DNA of 64,000 nucleotides. Origin: Trichoplax adhaerens. Its lineage: Eukaryota > Placozoa > Uniplacotomia > Trichoplacea > Trichoplacidae. The position numbers and the translations under genes are program-made. The stretch spans positions 3,362,512 to 3,426,511 of the forward strand of contig NW_002060948.1 of the NCBI RefSeq assembly GCF_000150275.1, read 5' to 3'. The notes beneath the pieces are model-generated. The model was not told the origin of the DNA. It worked only from the letters and a program-made list of their open reading frames with translations, and made no database searches. Shown one piece after another: positions 13,740-25,797 of this stretch (position 1 is its first letter; the number at the start of each line of letters is the position of its first letter).

Positions 13740-14790
13740 CTTCTACTATACAAGCGATTGCATAGCTATAGATTAAGAAATCATTGTATTAGTATTGTTT
13801 AGTTTAGTACCCATGGATATCATTTGTGTCACGATCACTGGATACGAAGGAGGTTAAGGGTTCTCACAGGAAATACAAATACCCTTTTTATCATAGAAAT
13901 AGGGACCTTTATTACTCTAAAGCACTAATATAGCTCAAACTTCCTGTATTAGTCACAATTGATTAAATTTAGTTAAGAAGTAATTGTTAGTGTGTTCTGC
14001 TGTACAAGTGATTGTATGGCTATGGATTCAGAAATCATTTTATTGAAAGGGAAGTGCATTTCATAGTAGAAAATGAGTAGATATTCTCCATGTATTATTT
14101 AATCTAGTACTAATGCATGTCGCTTGTATACTTTCATTTGCTCCTGATTAAATTTTAGTTTAGAAATAATCATTACTGTGTTTTATTGTACAAGTGATTG
14201 TATGGCTATGGATTAAGAAATTGTTTTATTGAAAGGAAAATGCATTTTTACAGTAGTAAAATGATTGAATATTCTCTTCTAGCAAGTGATTCCTAGTACT
14301 TTTAGTATAATATTAATAGACATCGCTTGTATACCTTCATTTGCTCTCTGACTAAATCTTTATTAAGAAATAATTGTTAGCGTGTTTCTACTGTACCAGT
14401 ATTTGTATGGCTATGGATTCAGAAATTATTTTATTGAAAAGGAAGTGCATATTTTTACAGCAGTAAAATGATTGTATATCCTCCAAGTATTATTTAGCTC
14501 AATATCAACGGACGTCGTTTGTATACTTTCATTTGCTCTCAGACTAAATTTTAGTTAAGAAATAATCGTTAATGTGTTCCTACTGTGCAAATAATTGTAT
14601 AGCTATGGATTAAAAAATCATTTAATTGAAATAAAAGTGCATATTTTCACAGCAGTAAATTGAGTAGATATCCTCCTAGTATTATTTAGTCAAATATCAA
14701 TAGACATCATTTATATGCTTTTATTTGCTCTCTGAATAAAGCTTAGTTACGAAATAAATCGTCAGTGTATTCATGATAAAGAGTTAGTTT
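13740..14790. repeat. Decayed tandem repeat, about 190-bp unit, four to five copies
   Basis: The phrase TGTACAAGTGATTGTATGGC (or a close variant) occurs near 14001, 14187, 14392 and 14584, spacings of 186, 205 and 192 bp. A more diverged copy lies near 13747. Each is followed by TATGGATTxAGAAAT, ATTTTATTGAAA, an AGTAAAATGA motif and ACTTTCATTTGCTCT in constant order. The unit length is close to a nucleosome repeat. No open frame spans the units. Confidence 0.85.
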
Positions 14791-15309
14791 GTATCGATAT
14801 TTTAAAGTATCCTATTTAGCTTCCTGTATAATTTTATTAGCAATACAATTGTATAAATAAACAATAAGTAAATGAGAAAAGGATGGAATCAGATGCTACA
14901 CCTGCAAATAGAAGATTGCCTATGTCAATATAATTGGCTCATAATGGTTTAGTATTAATCATAATTACTCCTTTCAGCCTTTGAACCAGTCGGTTCCATT
15001 GTAATTCCTTTTATGTAGAACTTTTCCATCATGGAGATTGCTTGTTCAGTCCTGCTAGAAAATATTGGTATAGGTGGTTACAGGGGAGCAGCTTTTTCTT
15101 TGTTATCGCTAAGTTAATCGTTTTCACCAACAAACTCATGTTGAATACCTTAAATTACTATTCAATAAAACAGAATCAAAATTTTTCTATTATTGTTCAT
15201 TTCGAAAGAAATTTCATCATTTACATTGGTATTTTCTTTCTATAAATACTTGAAATGTCATATGCTAAGTAGAATAAATAGACCGCCATTCAATTAAATC
15301 CAATACTGT

Positions 15310-15890
15310 ACTCAGTACCAGCAATTCTTAATTTTGGCTTTTATTTTTTTCTGAAACATTTTTCTTGTTTTGAATCTTCCTTATCCTGTATCTGTATAAT
15401 ATTATTTACAGTCTAAGCATTATCCCGATAGCAGATCGCTCGCTATAGGTAAAACCAGTATTTGTAGTCAATATCAATTTGACTAGTCTAACAGCTCTAG
15501 CACTAATCTCTTATTGAATCTCAATTTACTATTATCCAAGTAATACATTATCAATTCTTAACAAATTTTATTCGTCGATTCAGCTCTTTTGATTCTTTAT
15601 TGAAGAAGTGGCCGTTGTAAGAAAATCAGAGAAGACTGTAAGTAATTCAGTTGATTTATGTGTAAAACTACTATACATGTACGCTGTCGATATCAACTTT
15701 CCTAGCCTAGAAGATCTAGTATAAATTTCTGCATTGAATCATAATCTGTTATAATCCAGTTGTAGATTATCCATTCTTAACAAAATTTTTCTTAATTAAT
15801 GTGGTTCCTTCAAACTTTAATTGCATAAGAGTTATTCTTTCTGCGCCAATCGTGGTAGATTGTAAGTAACAGTAGTGATTTAGGATTTAA
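15310..15890. repeat. Decayed tandem repeat, about 220-bp unit, about three copies
   Basis: CAATTCTTAAC or CCATTCTTAAC landmarks lie near 15327, 15551 and 15771 (spacings about 224 and 220). Pairs such as GTAAAAC near 15449 and 15662, and GTAAGTAA near 15638 and 15862, keep the same spacing. Similarity between copies is low, so the boundaries are approximate. Confidence 0.55.
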
Positions 15891-16129
15891 TAATGTCCAA
15901 TTTACATATGCCGCTACAACGTGTATATTAAAAGTGCTCGACTATTGATAGCTATTATTGTGGTGCTGGTAAAGGTTAATTTTAATTTCTTGATTTTAGA
16001 TTTATATTGTGACAGACAACAGCAGATAGAGCACTAATAAAATATATCGAAAGCATGATTAAAGACCAGGGTCCAATTTTTGAATACTAATAAACGCCAA
16101 TCCTATTTTCATCAGTACCATATCACTTA

Positions 16130-17040
16130 CTCTAAATGTGACCTATGGTTATATTGCTTAGTATATACGATGGTAAAAATAAAACTGATGGCTTGGATCT
16201 TTTCCTTACGTACCAATGTTATAATTCGTTGACTAAATTATATTAGGTTTTTGTCGTCAATATACTATTAGATACTGTATATCCGTACTGCTATATCATT
16301 GGTAGTATCCATCTACCAAGAACTAGGTTAAAACCTACCGTAAAATATAAATATTGAGCAAAAATCGCTAGATATACCTTTAAATACCTTTCATGATCAA
16401 GTAATCCTACTGTACAATCTGTCTTTTAAACACTCACAATTTCTAACTATAGAGTTTTTTCTCTATGATCCTAGCATAGCTGTACATACGGAGAGAAAAA
16501 TAATTCCGATGCCTTGAATTTATTCCTTACTTACGAATGATTTCAATTCGTTGACTAAATTATGTCAAGTTTCTATCCGGTTTATACTATCAGATACTAT
16601 ATACTCGCAATGATATACCGTTGGTAGTAACCATCAACCAATAACAAGGTTAAAACCTGCTATGAAATACTAACATTAAGCAAAAAATCGCTCGATATAT
16701 ACTTCGATGTCTTCTTTAATGTAGAAACCCTACGCTATAATTCGTCTTCCTAACACTTAAAAATTTTTAACCATATAAGTTCTCCTCTATGGTCCTAACA
16801 TACGAGTAAGTTGTACATAAGACGGGAAAAAATAAATCCAATGCCATAGATCGATTCCTTACGCACTATTATTATAAATTCGTTGACTAAATTATATCAA
16901 GTTTCTGTCCTATATGTACCATCAGATATTGTATGCATCAGTAACAAGGTTAAAATCTGCGGTCAATTATTAATATTAAGCAAAAATATCGCTAGACATA
17001 CTTTTAAATGTTGTCTTACACGTGCTAAGAATAACAGTAT
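16130..17040. repeat. Decayed tandem repeat, about 325-bp unit, three copies
   Basis: CGTTGACTAAATTATAT-like landmarks lie at 16227, 16549 and 16881 (spacings 322 and 332). Each is followed by a TATCAGATACTxTATA-like block, and two or three copies also share ACCAAxAAC-AAGGTTAAAACC-like and AGCAAAAATCGCTAGATATAC blocks. The open frame at 16883-17320 starts inside the third unit and is not taken as a gene. Confidence 0.8.
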
Positions 17041-20000
17041 TAATGAAGATGTACATAACAGTTATTCTGTGGTTTATCCTAAAAGCTTATGTTTATTTTC
17101 ATTTTTACTTTTGCAATATTATACCTACGCTAAAGATCTTGTAATTATGACGGTGAGAAGTGCAATGATTATATTATATTTAGTACCTTCATTAAGGCCG
17201 AAACCCTTTTCAATTTACATGGAATTTATTATTTTTGTATCAGCGAATAGATTGATATTAAAAACGATCTCTAGTATGTCCATTGCTCTTTATGTATTTA
17301 AAATTTTTGAAAAATTTTAATAGCAAGGGCTTCTAAGGAAGGCAGAATATGATATCAATAGTAAATCATACTGTCAACTGAATAATATTGTGCAAGTTAG
17401 AAAACCCATAATTAATTCAAGAGTATCCTATTAGAGATTGGTTGTGTTTAAAAAAATCTCAGTTTCATAATGTTTAGTTTATTGTCAAAAAAATAATGTC
17501 TGATAAATTTAGCAAAGCGAACACATTCCTTCGTCGACGTCGATAGCAATGAAATCAAAAAGTTGGCTCCATTCTTATAAGAAAATTGGGACATTAGTCT
17601 AATTATTGTTTGTACTTCAATACCTTATTTTCTCTATCGAATCCACTTGCCATCTGTTGACTTGTAATATCTATTATCGGCATTTTTAATTTCGTGTGTT
17701 GGTAGGCAGTAATAGCACACTATAGATATTATCATATGGGCTTAATAATTTCTGAGCTAAGCTCACGGTCTAACTATCCTATTTTATAATCTTTCCATCA
17801 TTAATTACAAGTTTAGGCAACACAAGGCACATGCTTACTGCTAGTGAGAGCAACCGTATTATATTACGGTAGAATATAAAAGTGGGATAAATCATTTCAT
17901 TTCGATCATTTATAGCCATAATGCCAGTAAATTTTGCCCTTACATACGAGTTGTATATCTTTATTATTATACAGATATTAGCGGAGACTCTCAATTCAGA
18001 TCGATTTATCCTTAAACATTATCTGTAATATCAAGTTCCTTTTAATAGGGCGTACAGTTAGATGCCTTTTATTTTCAATAGTACCATAGAGCTTTATATT
18101 CTTAACCGAATGGAAAACACCATCTTGCTACTATAAATTACTGGTAGACAAATCCTATATGTCGTAACAAGCAAAATACCGTTTATGATTATCGAGAGCA
18201 CGATATAGGCTCATTTGGGATTTATTCCCGCCATTATTTGGTCTAAATATTGATTTGAATTTTACCATCTAAATTGTCTAAGGTATACGATTGTCGTCTA
18301 TCATTATCAATTACAACTATTCCCTAGACAGGAAGCGTCTATTGACATCAGGCATTATTTACCACAACAACTATCTGCAGTGCGAACCATCGTTATAAAA
18401 ATTCAACTTTGATCATCGCCATAATTTTTTGTAGAAAGAAACCCTTATGACGTGGTAAGGATGTTGTCCCAAACTATCATATCGTGTTAATTGTTGGCTA
18501 AAGAAGGAAATGTGAATTCTACAGTATCGTAATTTTCTATAGGACAAGTAATTTCTGTATAACAATATAGTTCGTAAGATTGTCCTCTCAATGTACTAAA
18601 GTATCACATAAAGCAGAAAAAAGCATGATAAACTCTCATTTTACAGTTTTTTTATCGCTTATACTCAACATTTTCTGATGTTCAGCTCTTAATTTCCTCT
18701 CAATCAGTACTATCAAGATTAATCAACACTTTAACCATGTTAAAAGATGTTAATCTTTTCTTATTCAAGGATTTGTATACTCATGCAGTTAAAGTGAAAT
18801 CGCAGTTGTGCCAATTTGATTATATATTACGCCTTCTTTAGGATTTCGGCTGTAATAATGTCAGATCAAATATCAGAGTAGTAGAAATAATTTATCAATT
18901 ACATACTTTACCCTGTTAAGCTATTTAATTCTTTTATTTCGACTTCGTCTCTTAAAATGGAATAGTATCACTTTAATACATCTCCCGTTGGGATCATATC
19001 CGATATTCTGCACTTGATTATTCAATCAATAGAAAAAAAAAGTGATCGCTTACATTGTTGAATACTGCCAAGCCTTTTCACCTCTTTTTGAAATAGAAAT
19101 CTTGAATTACCAATCATATGCATTGCAATAGCAGTGGTCTCGAATTTTAACGCAAATCTTATTTGTCTAGACAAAATTGATACCTATTGTTTTTCAAAAG
19201 ATGTGATGTGAAGATTTTCATTACTCTTACAAGATCTATCATTGATTAGACCAAGGTCTCAATAGAATCTAATTTTAAATGGATTACGTAACAATAAAGG
19301 CCTTGTGGCATTTTATCTGGTCGAATTTCAATGTAACTTTCATTGTAGACTCTTTAGTAAATTTCCAATTATAGAGATACGTATATATTGAGCTGTAGGG
19401 TCGTATAATAAATTAGTTCAGTTGATTATAACTCCAAGCTATAAGATGGTAGCTCGAGACAAATGATGCCAAAGATTTATAACAAGATTTTCGGGCTTAA
19501 AAAATGTAATTTATTCCTGTAATAAATGTTGAGTTTATCATGTATATTCTCCTATTCTTTATTAATATTTATATTTTATATTTGAGATAAAGATAAGTCT
19601 TTTTGGGTGATAATTTATAATCAGTTGTTGATAAATGGAAATCATTATTAATATTCCTTGAAATACAACAGTAAGACGCAATATTGACTCATATTAGTCA
19701 TGTTTACGATGTACATAGAAATTCTTAAAGTAGGACAAAATTGATTAGTTACAGTTTAAAATTCAGCCACCGATTTTTTCTTTTGATAATCAAAATAAAG
19801 CTTTAATTAATTTTTGCTTGCCTAAGCAGCAAGAATCGCACCTCCAATGCAATATACCAATGATAAGAACTATTTAAACAGTAATGCGATATCTTTTCTA
19901 ATTGTATCATGTTAACGACAGATTTGGTGCTGCAGAAATTGTTTCCTTTTGCTTTTTAGATCATATGCAGTATCAATTTTTGATTTGCTTTTATATGTAA

Positions 20001-22574
20001 TTTTATTCCAGCGGTTTTCCATTCCAAAGTATTTCATTTACGGGTATAAGCTTCCGTCAGCAGCTGAAAAAGTTGAGATCCTATCTATTCTATGTTGTGC
20101 TATTTGTTGTTTTAAATTAATGGAATAATGGTCATAGACTCATGCGTTAAGATATCGGTTATCATTAGCTTTCAAATTGAATATCCTGAATTTTATACCA
20201 TTGCAAGATCTTGCTTACTTCACTTCACTTCAATTTGATCAATTTGCTAGAAATTAGCAAAACACTATCTTATCTCACAGTAAGAATAACCGAAGTACTT
20301 ATAACTAGAGTATTACTTAACTAGTTAATACTAAAGAAATCTTAAAATTTACGCGGTACTACAACCATATTCGTATAAATATGCTAAATTAAACACACTA
20401 TAACTACAAGATGCTATAATGAAGATATCGTTCATTAGCTGGTTATAGCTGAATATTTTTCACCCGGGTTGCTAGATTGTTATCCTTTGTTAAAATGATG
20501 AGAAATTTTAATAGTTCTAGTAGTAACAGCTGGATGTAATGGAGGAGTTGCAATGACAATAACCTTTACATATTTACAATCTATTATAATGTATTCATTC
20601 TTATGCAAAAACCACAATGTATCTCAAAATCAGTGCATAAACTAAGAATTCCGTTTGTTAATTTTATTAATACGTTAGTAGTCTTTTATACTGTGCAGCT
20701 AATCTTTGCAGAGCATTTGATATTAATGCAAAATATAAAAACACGTTAAGCTAATAATTGAGACGGATTCTCATTATAACTTACTGTTACAATTTTGCTT
20801 CAGTTTGAGTATTGTTTTGACTTGCAGTAGTTAATACTACAAGGAAAATAGTTTCAGCTTCGACCAGCGATGATCAGCTTCTTTGAATGATCTATAGTAG
20901 TGATACCAAAGTTCTGAAATGAATTTATTATGAATAGTTATTAGCTAATAGATTTAAAAGTAATTATTATTTTCTTATGTACAAGATAAACTACTTCATT
21001 GCTATGTAATAACAATTTAATATACTGTATAATCTAGTCATAGACAGTAATTTACTGTCCCGCTTATTGCATATTGAGTAACAATATAATTCAATTCCAA
21101 AAGAATACTACCTGTAATAAGGGAATAATTGTAGTTTTGAATACTATATGTAACAGAGAATATTCGTGGTTTCATACTTTAAGTTTGATCTTGATATGAT
21201 AAACTGCAGAAAGTTTTTCTGAGTCAATCAATCTCTTTTTTTGTACAAATTACAGTATATACTCTTTATCTTGATACATAGTATAGAAAACTTTATCCAT
21301 AAATATTCCTAGATTGTCTAATTAAAGGTTTATACTAAGCATAATAGCCGATATTGTTAATATTCCATTTATTTACTAAACGATATAAATCAAATCTATA
21401 TCATTCGGAGAGCATTATTATATTGCATATGATGACAACAATGCTTTTTAAAATATTAGAGTCTAAGATCGTTGGGGATTATTTCAGCTTTATCCTAAAG
21501 TATATATCGTAGAGCTCTACAAAAGAGTTTAAACTTATCTTATCATCACCTTACAAATACTTTGTTATCGTTAAATTTTATTTTATGTCTCATAATCATA
21601 TTTCATCATTACAGACATTAAAGATTAAATTACGAATCTTAAACTACATACTAAAAAAAATAATTGATCTAGAAATCTTTATGTATTTATAAATGATTTT
21701 TACCGCAATTATCTATTAAAATGATATCCCTATCATGTTTCACTCACTGGAAATACTTATAATGCTCTAGATTAATAAGTATTACTGATTAATAACAAGT
21801 TAATACATGTAATATTTTAAATTAACAGACATTAGTAATTGTAAACTCGATATTCCACGAAAATTAATGACATTATATAGTAGTCAGCACATAATTTTAT
21901 GCTAAATTATGACTTGAAACTTATTTAACAAACACTAGAATTAAGGATATTATATGAAACTTAGTATATGAATGTTGGACGAGGCAAGACTTAAGATTTA
22001 CGAAAACAAATGCTTTATTATTAATGATATTATTTAATAATTAGAACGTTAAACTAGACCATGGCCTGAGATTTATGAAATTAAGTACACTCACTAGAAT
22101 TGTTTATATTTTAGTGATAGAATGATAAATGCTCCTTATACCCAGCCCTATCATATGATAAATAATGCATATTTTTTTGTAAAAGAATTTATCGTAAATA
22201 ACATTTCTAACTGTTATGCGGTATCAACGCCTAACATTACGAGCGTCTCTAGTCGTTATCTAAGTCGTCAGAAATATACAAAGTTTATAAAATGAATTAA
22301 TGATACGCACACCTTCCCTTTTCTATACATAATTATTATTTTATTATTAAAATTGTTAATATATCTGTTCTATGACCTTCACTTGATATAAATCTGAAAT
22401 AAGTTGTATTGTTTCTCATAATTAATTAGCTTTTTCTAATAGCTACCATCCAATCATTGAATTATTACGCCACATTTTAATTCATTGCTCTTCCATATTC
22501 TTTAATTTGTATATAGTGCAAGGTCAAAGATAAGCAGCCACACTTTAATTTTATCTACTTGGAAGCTAAGATCA
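17041..22574. other. Remainder of the gene desert; GPCR promoter side
   Basis: No recognisable protein, RNA gene or mobile element was found. On the minus strand between about 18,000 and 19,400 there are several short open segments bordered by plausible splice sites. They could not be joined into one frame-consistent gene and are reported as a finding only. The last few hundred bases presumably hold the GPCR promoter, but no element stands out. Confidence 0.45.
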
Positions 22575-23657
22575 ATGGCGTCGATCAATAACCATACAAA
22601 TAACGTCTCAGGTTACGATTTCAACAATACGACCACTCCTTCCTTCGAAATTTTACCTTATTTTTTCGATTTTGTATGGCTAGCGCTAGTAATATTCATA
22701 CTTATCCCCAACTTGTACTTATTTCTGTTGATTATTGGTAAACGACGTCTTCGTACTCGATCAAATGCATTAATTGCTAGCTTAGCTTTAGTTGATATGT
22801 CGTATGCACTATTTTTTATCTTACCAATGTCTGTATTATTAATTATGCATCACCATAGCGGACAACATTGGACTCGGTTAAATAGTATACTTTGTCAGTC
22901 TGCATATAGTATTATTCGGCCAATTTTAGATTTTAATATTAATTTACACATCTGTTTTATTAGTTTAGAGCAATTTATTGCTATTGGATATCCTTTCAAA
23001 TATCGATCGTACATTAATAATAATTTAACCTTTGTTTTCACTATCATAATAATTTATACTACTTCTATTATACTTGGAGCTATGCCGTTTATTGCTACTT
23101 GGTACGATTTTGACTTTCCGGGCTGTACCATACAACTAAATGCGTTTTCCATCTTGATTGCTGGGGCTTACTTTCAAGCTTGGAATATAACTTGTTTGGT
23201 TGTACTTTTTCCTCTACCATTTTTAACAATTACCATGTTTTATACTAAAATCTATAGTATCGCAAATCAACATTTTCGTCGTACTATACCTAACGCGTTT
23301 AATATGAGACCATCAGTCAACTATCGCGTTGCAGTTAATAAAAAGGCTGCTAAAGCGATAGCAGTCCTATTGGCAGATATTATCATTTTAAGACTACCTT
23401 ATGTTACTGTTTTAATTATTATTTATTCAGGCTTAGCTACTGTTGGAAATGCTACAATTTTTGTTACTGCTTTAATGATCACTCAAATTATGGGTGCATT
23501 TACTTCTGTGGTCAATCCTTTTCTTTATTCATATTATAATAAGGATTTGCGAAGATCATTTTATAAAAGGCGTTACTGTATTTTTTATCAAGCAGTTCAG
23601 GTAATGGCATCAGCTAGTTCAACGACACGAATTTCAAGAATACTGCAACGACGTTGA
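22575..23657 (+). CDS. Rhodopsin-type (class A) G-protein coupled receptor, intronless
   Basis: A single 1083-nt frame encodes 360 residues with seven hydrophobic spans. The N-terminus has several N-glycosylation sequons (N6, N10, N17, N18). Class A landmarks present: N46 in TM1, LALVD (D74) in TM2, the C107-C184 pair linking TM3 to extracellular loop 2, P in FPLPF of TM5, and NPFLY (N314-Y318) in TM7 followed by a charged helix 8. Two central switches are unusual: the TM3 DRY triplet is E132-Q133-F134 in SLEQFIAIGYP, and the TM6 tryptophan of CWxP is R273 in ILRLP. The receptor acts in the plasma membrane; the ligand is unknown. The lack of introns fits a retro-derived or tandemly expanded receptor family. 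The ATG at 22575 is followed at once by the sequon-rich tail, supporting this start. Confidence 0.93.
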   Translation: MASINNHTNNVSGYDFNNTTTPSFEILPYFFDFVWLALVIFILIPNLYLFLLIIGKRRLRTRSNALIASLALVDMSYALFFILPMSVLLIMHHHSGQHWTRLNSILCQSAYSIIRPILDFNINLHICFISLEQFIAIGYPFKYRSYINNNLTFVFTIIIIYTTSIILGAMPFIATWYDFDFPGCTIQLNAFSILIAGAYFQAWNITCLVVLFPLPFLTITMFYTKIYSIANQHFRRTIPNAFNMRPSVNYRVAVNKKAAKAIAVLLADIIILRLPYVTVLIIIYSGLATVGNATIFVTALMITQIMGAFTSVVNPFLYSYYNKDLRRSFYKRRYCIFYQAVQVMASASSTTRISRILQRR

Positions 23658-25293
23658 TGGCAATCCTAATTTTTAACTCTCAAGTTTTATGCTTATTCAA
23701 GTTATGTAATTAAAAAATTAGAAATGCTGTAATGAAATATGGAATGGTACTGTATATAAATAAATTAGATGAAATGTAATAGTAATATACGAGTATATCG
23801 CTATATAAGATACGATGTTATCTAGATGGAAATTGTGATCATTTTTTGTATTATTTTAATTGCCAAAGCTGGATATTGTACATGATTTATTTATTTTAAG
23901 GCAATCTTCGTAGTTGATCATAATTGCATCATTTAGTTGAGTATTTCTATACTGCACTGTATTATAAAAGTGCAAAACTGGCATCATGATTTTATTTTAT
24001 GGGAAATAACGAATAAACTGCAATTGCCTACGTAGCCTTTGAAATGAATTTGGTGTTGTGAATATTTTGTGTACGCGTCTGCCACAAGAAAGGTTTCTCT
24101 TTCATTCTTTCTAGGCAGTTATTACCATTGAAAGATTCATTCGGTTACTCATTTTAGATTTGAGTTATTACTATCGATGTCTAAGATACATTATAACGCA
24201 GTAGCATTTCATAGGAAAGCATTGGATTATTACTGTATACGAGAAACAACGATAACGTCCATTTTAGCCTCAGATCTTCTGTGTTGGTATATGTCGTCAT
24301 ACAAGCATTATTGAAATGGTTGTTAAGAAGCATTTTACTCATATGTATTCATGCGGCCTTGTCTAATATATCATTCGATTGTAGTGCTTAAATTTATGTA
24401 TAGATATTAATTATTATTAATAATTATGGCCTAACGTAATCTCAAGTATTACGTCATTTACATGGATTCCCAGAATTGATTATAAAGAGCACTGTAGGTG
24501 AAATGGAGGAAGATAAATATCTTTCCACGATGTCATAATTGGCAATATGACAAATGGTTGAATACTAGGTGCTAACTATAAAGACGTAATCATTCCACAG
24601 TAGTCTTCAATGCAACAGCCAATAAGTATCACATATATCATATATAACTTAAGCCATTGAATAAACGTGAATATATTGCTTCAATGTCACTTGTGGCCTT
24701 TACTGACTAATCTGATAGATTAATTGTCTAAAATAAGATTTCAATATTGTTTGAAATACTGGCTTCGATAGTTGTCTGACTTACTACTCATCTCGTTGAT
24801 CATTTTAAGCGTATGTTAAACTCAAAGTTATGGTTAGTCTTGTCAACTGTGAGCCACATTAAGGACAGGAATTTTTAGCATAAAACAACATATTACTGCT
24901 TTTATTTTGTTCTCAGAAGATGATTAAAGTGTTTATAAGCTTGATAGCGGAAATTAATTTTGTTTTGATAAAATACTGTCAGCTCGTTCAGTATAGTAGT
25001 ACAGTTGACATACGTCTCCATACTGATCGGTTATATAGTTCCAACCGCAGCAATTTGTAGATTAGCCTTACACATATTTAGAGAACTAGTAATAGAAACA
25101 ATTACTTTTCACGTTATAATAGCGCAAGTAACTTGAGATATACAGTAAGACAAGATCGTCTAGCAGCTAGTCAAACAGGCAACAGATAGAAATGGAAAAA
25201 AGTTACAGCATATTGACAATGCTCTAATTGCAAGTAAGACCCACATTAGTTCAGTGATATCCAAGGATATGACCACTAGGAATCTTTTCGACA
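23658..25293. other. Intergenic, nothing recognised
   Basis: This lies between the GPCR 3' end and the NDUFB9 3' end (convergent genes). No open frame of note, RNA gene or clear repeat was seen. Confidence 0.55.
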
Positions 25294-25638
25294 TTACCAA
25301 GTTTCCATCTCTTTCAGCCATCCTTCCTCTTCTGGTGTTAACTTGAGTACATGAGGTGGTGGTGGTATATTTCTCTCATATCTTACACCTCCAGGACTAT
25401 CAGGATGAACATAGGGATCGGGATGCTTGTAAAGGTTAAATTCTTTCATTGCTTCTTCATATAATTGGTTTGCCACCGTCATATTGGTTATATTTTTATT
25501 AGCATCGAAACGAGCTCGAATACAAACAGCTTCCCTTCTCCATTTATCTCGTTCAATAATCCATGATAGCGAATGTCTTAGGCATTGACGATAGAGTCTT
25601 GTTACACGCTGAGCGTGAGTAAGAGCAACTTCGGCCAT
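25294..25638 (-). CDS. NDUFB9: NADH dehydrogenase (complex I) 1 beta subcomplex subunit 9
   Basis: Single exon of 114 residues. It is an accessory LYR-motif subunit of mitochondrial respiratory complex I, which binds mitochondrial acyl carrier protein on the matrix side (family knowledge). Seen: THAQRVTRLYRQCLRH with the L15-Y16-R17 motif, RDKWRREAVCIRARFDANK, and the strongly conserved block HPDPYVHPDSPGGVRYER. The frame stays open upstream to 25776, but family alignment places the start at MAEVALTHAQ (ATG at 25638, context AAAATGG). The product stops soon after the PDSPGG block (WLKEMETW), so it is clearly shorter than the 179-residue human protein, whose C-terminal tail is variable. The gene is divergent from EXOSC10, with a satellite between them. 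Confidence 0.93.
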   Translation of the reverse strand: MAEVALTHAQRVTRLYRQCLRHSLSWIIERDKWRREAVCIRARFDANKNITNMTVANQLYEEAMKEFNLYKHPDPYVHPDSPGGVRYERNIPPPPHVLKLTPEEEGWLKEMETW

Positions 25639-25797
25639 TTTGATTGCTAACCCAAGGATTCTGGGCACTGGGCAAGCGCAATAACAAATATGGGGGAAAA
25701 GACGCAGCTTACCAAGCCATTTTTTCTCTCCACGCCATGATGATTTATACCTGCTATTCGCTACTGTATTATACACTATACTATATTTTCCACATTA

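Noticed and set aside
16883-17320. 145-residue open frame, + strand
   Set aside because: It begins inside the third unit of a decayed tandem repeat, has composition typical of AT-rich noncoding DNA and no recognisable motif.
25639-25776. N-terminal extension of NDUFB9
   Set aside because: The upstream ATG exists, but the extra residues have no counterpart in the family, and the ATG at 25638 starts exactly where homology begins.
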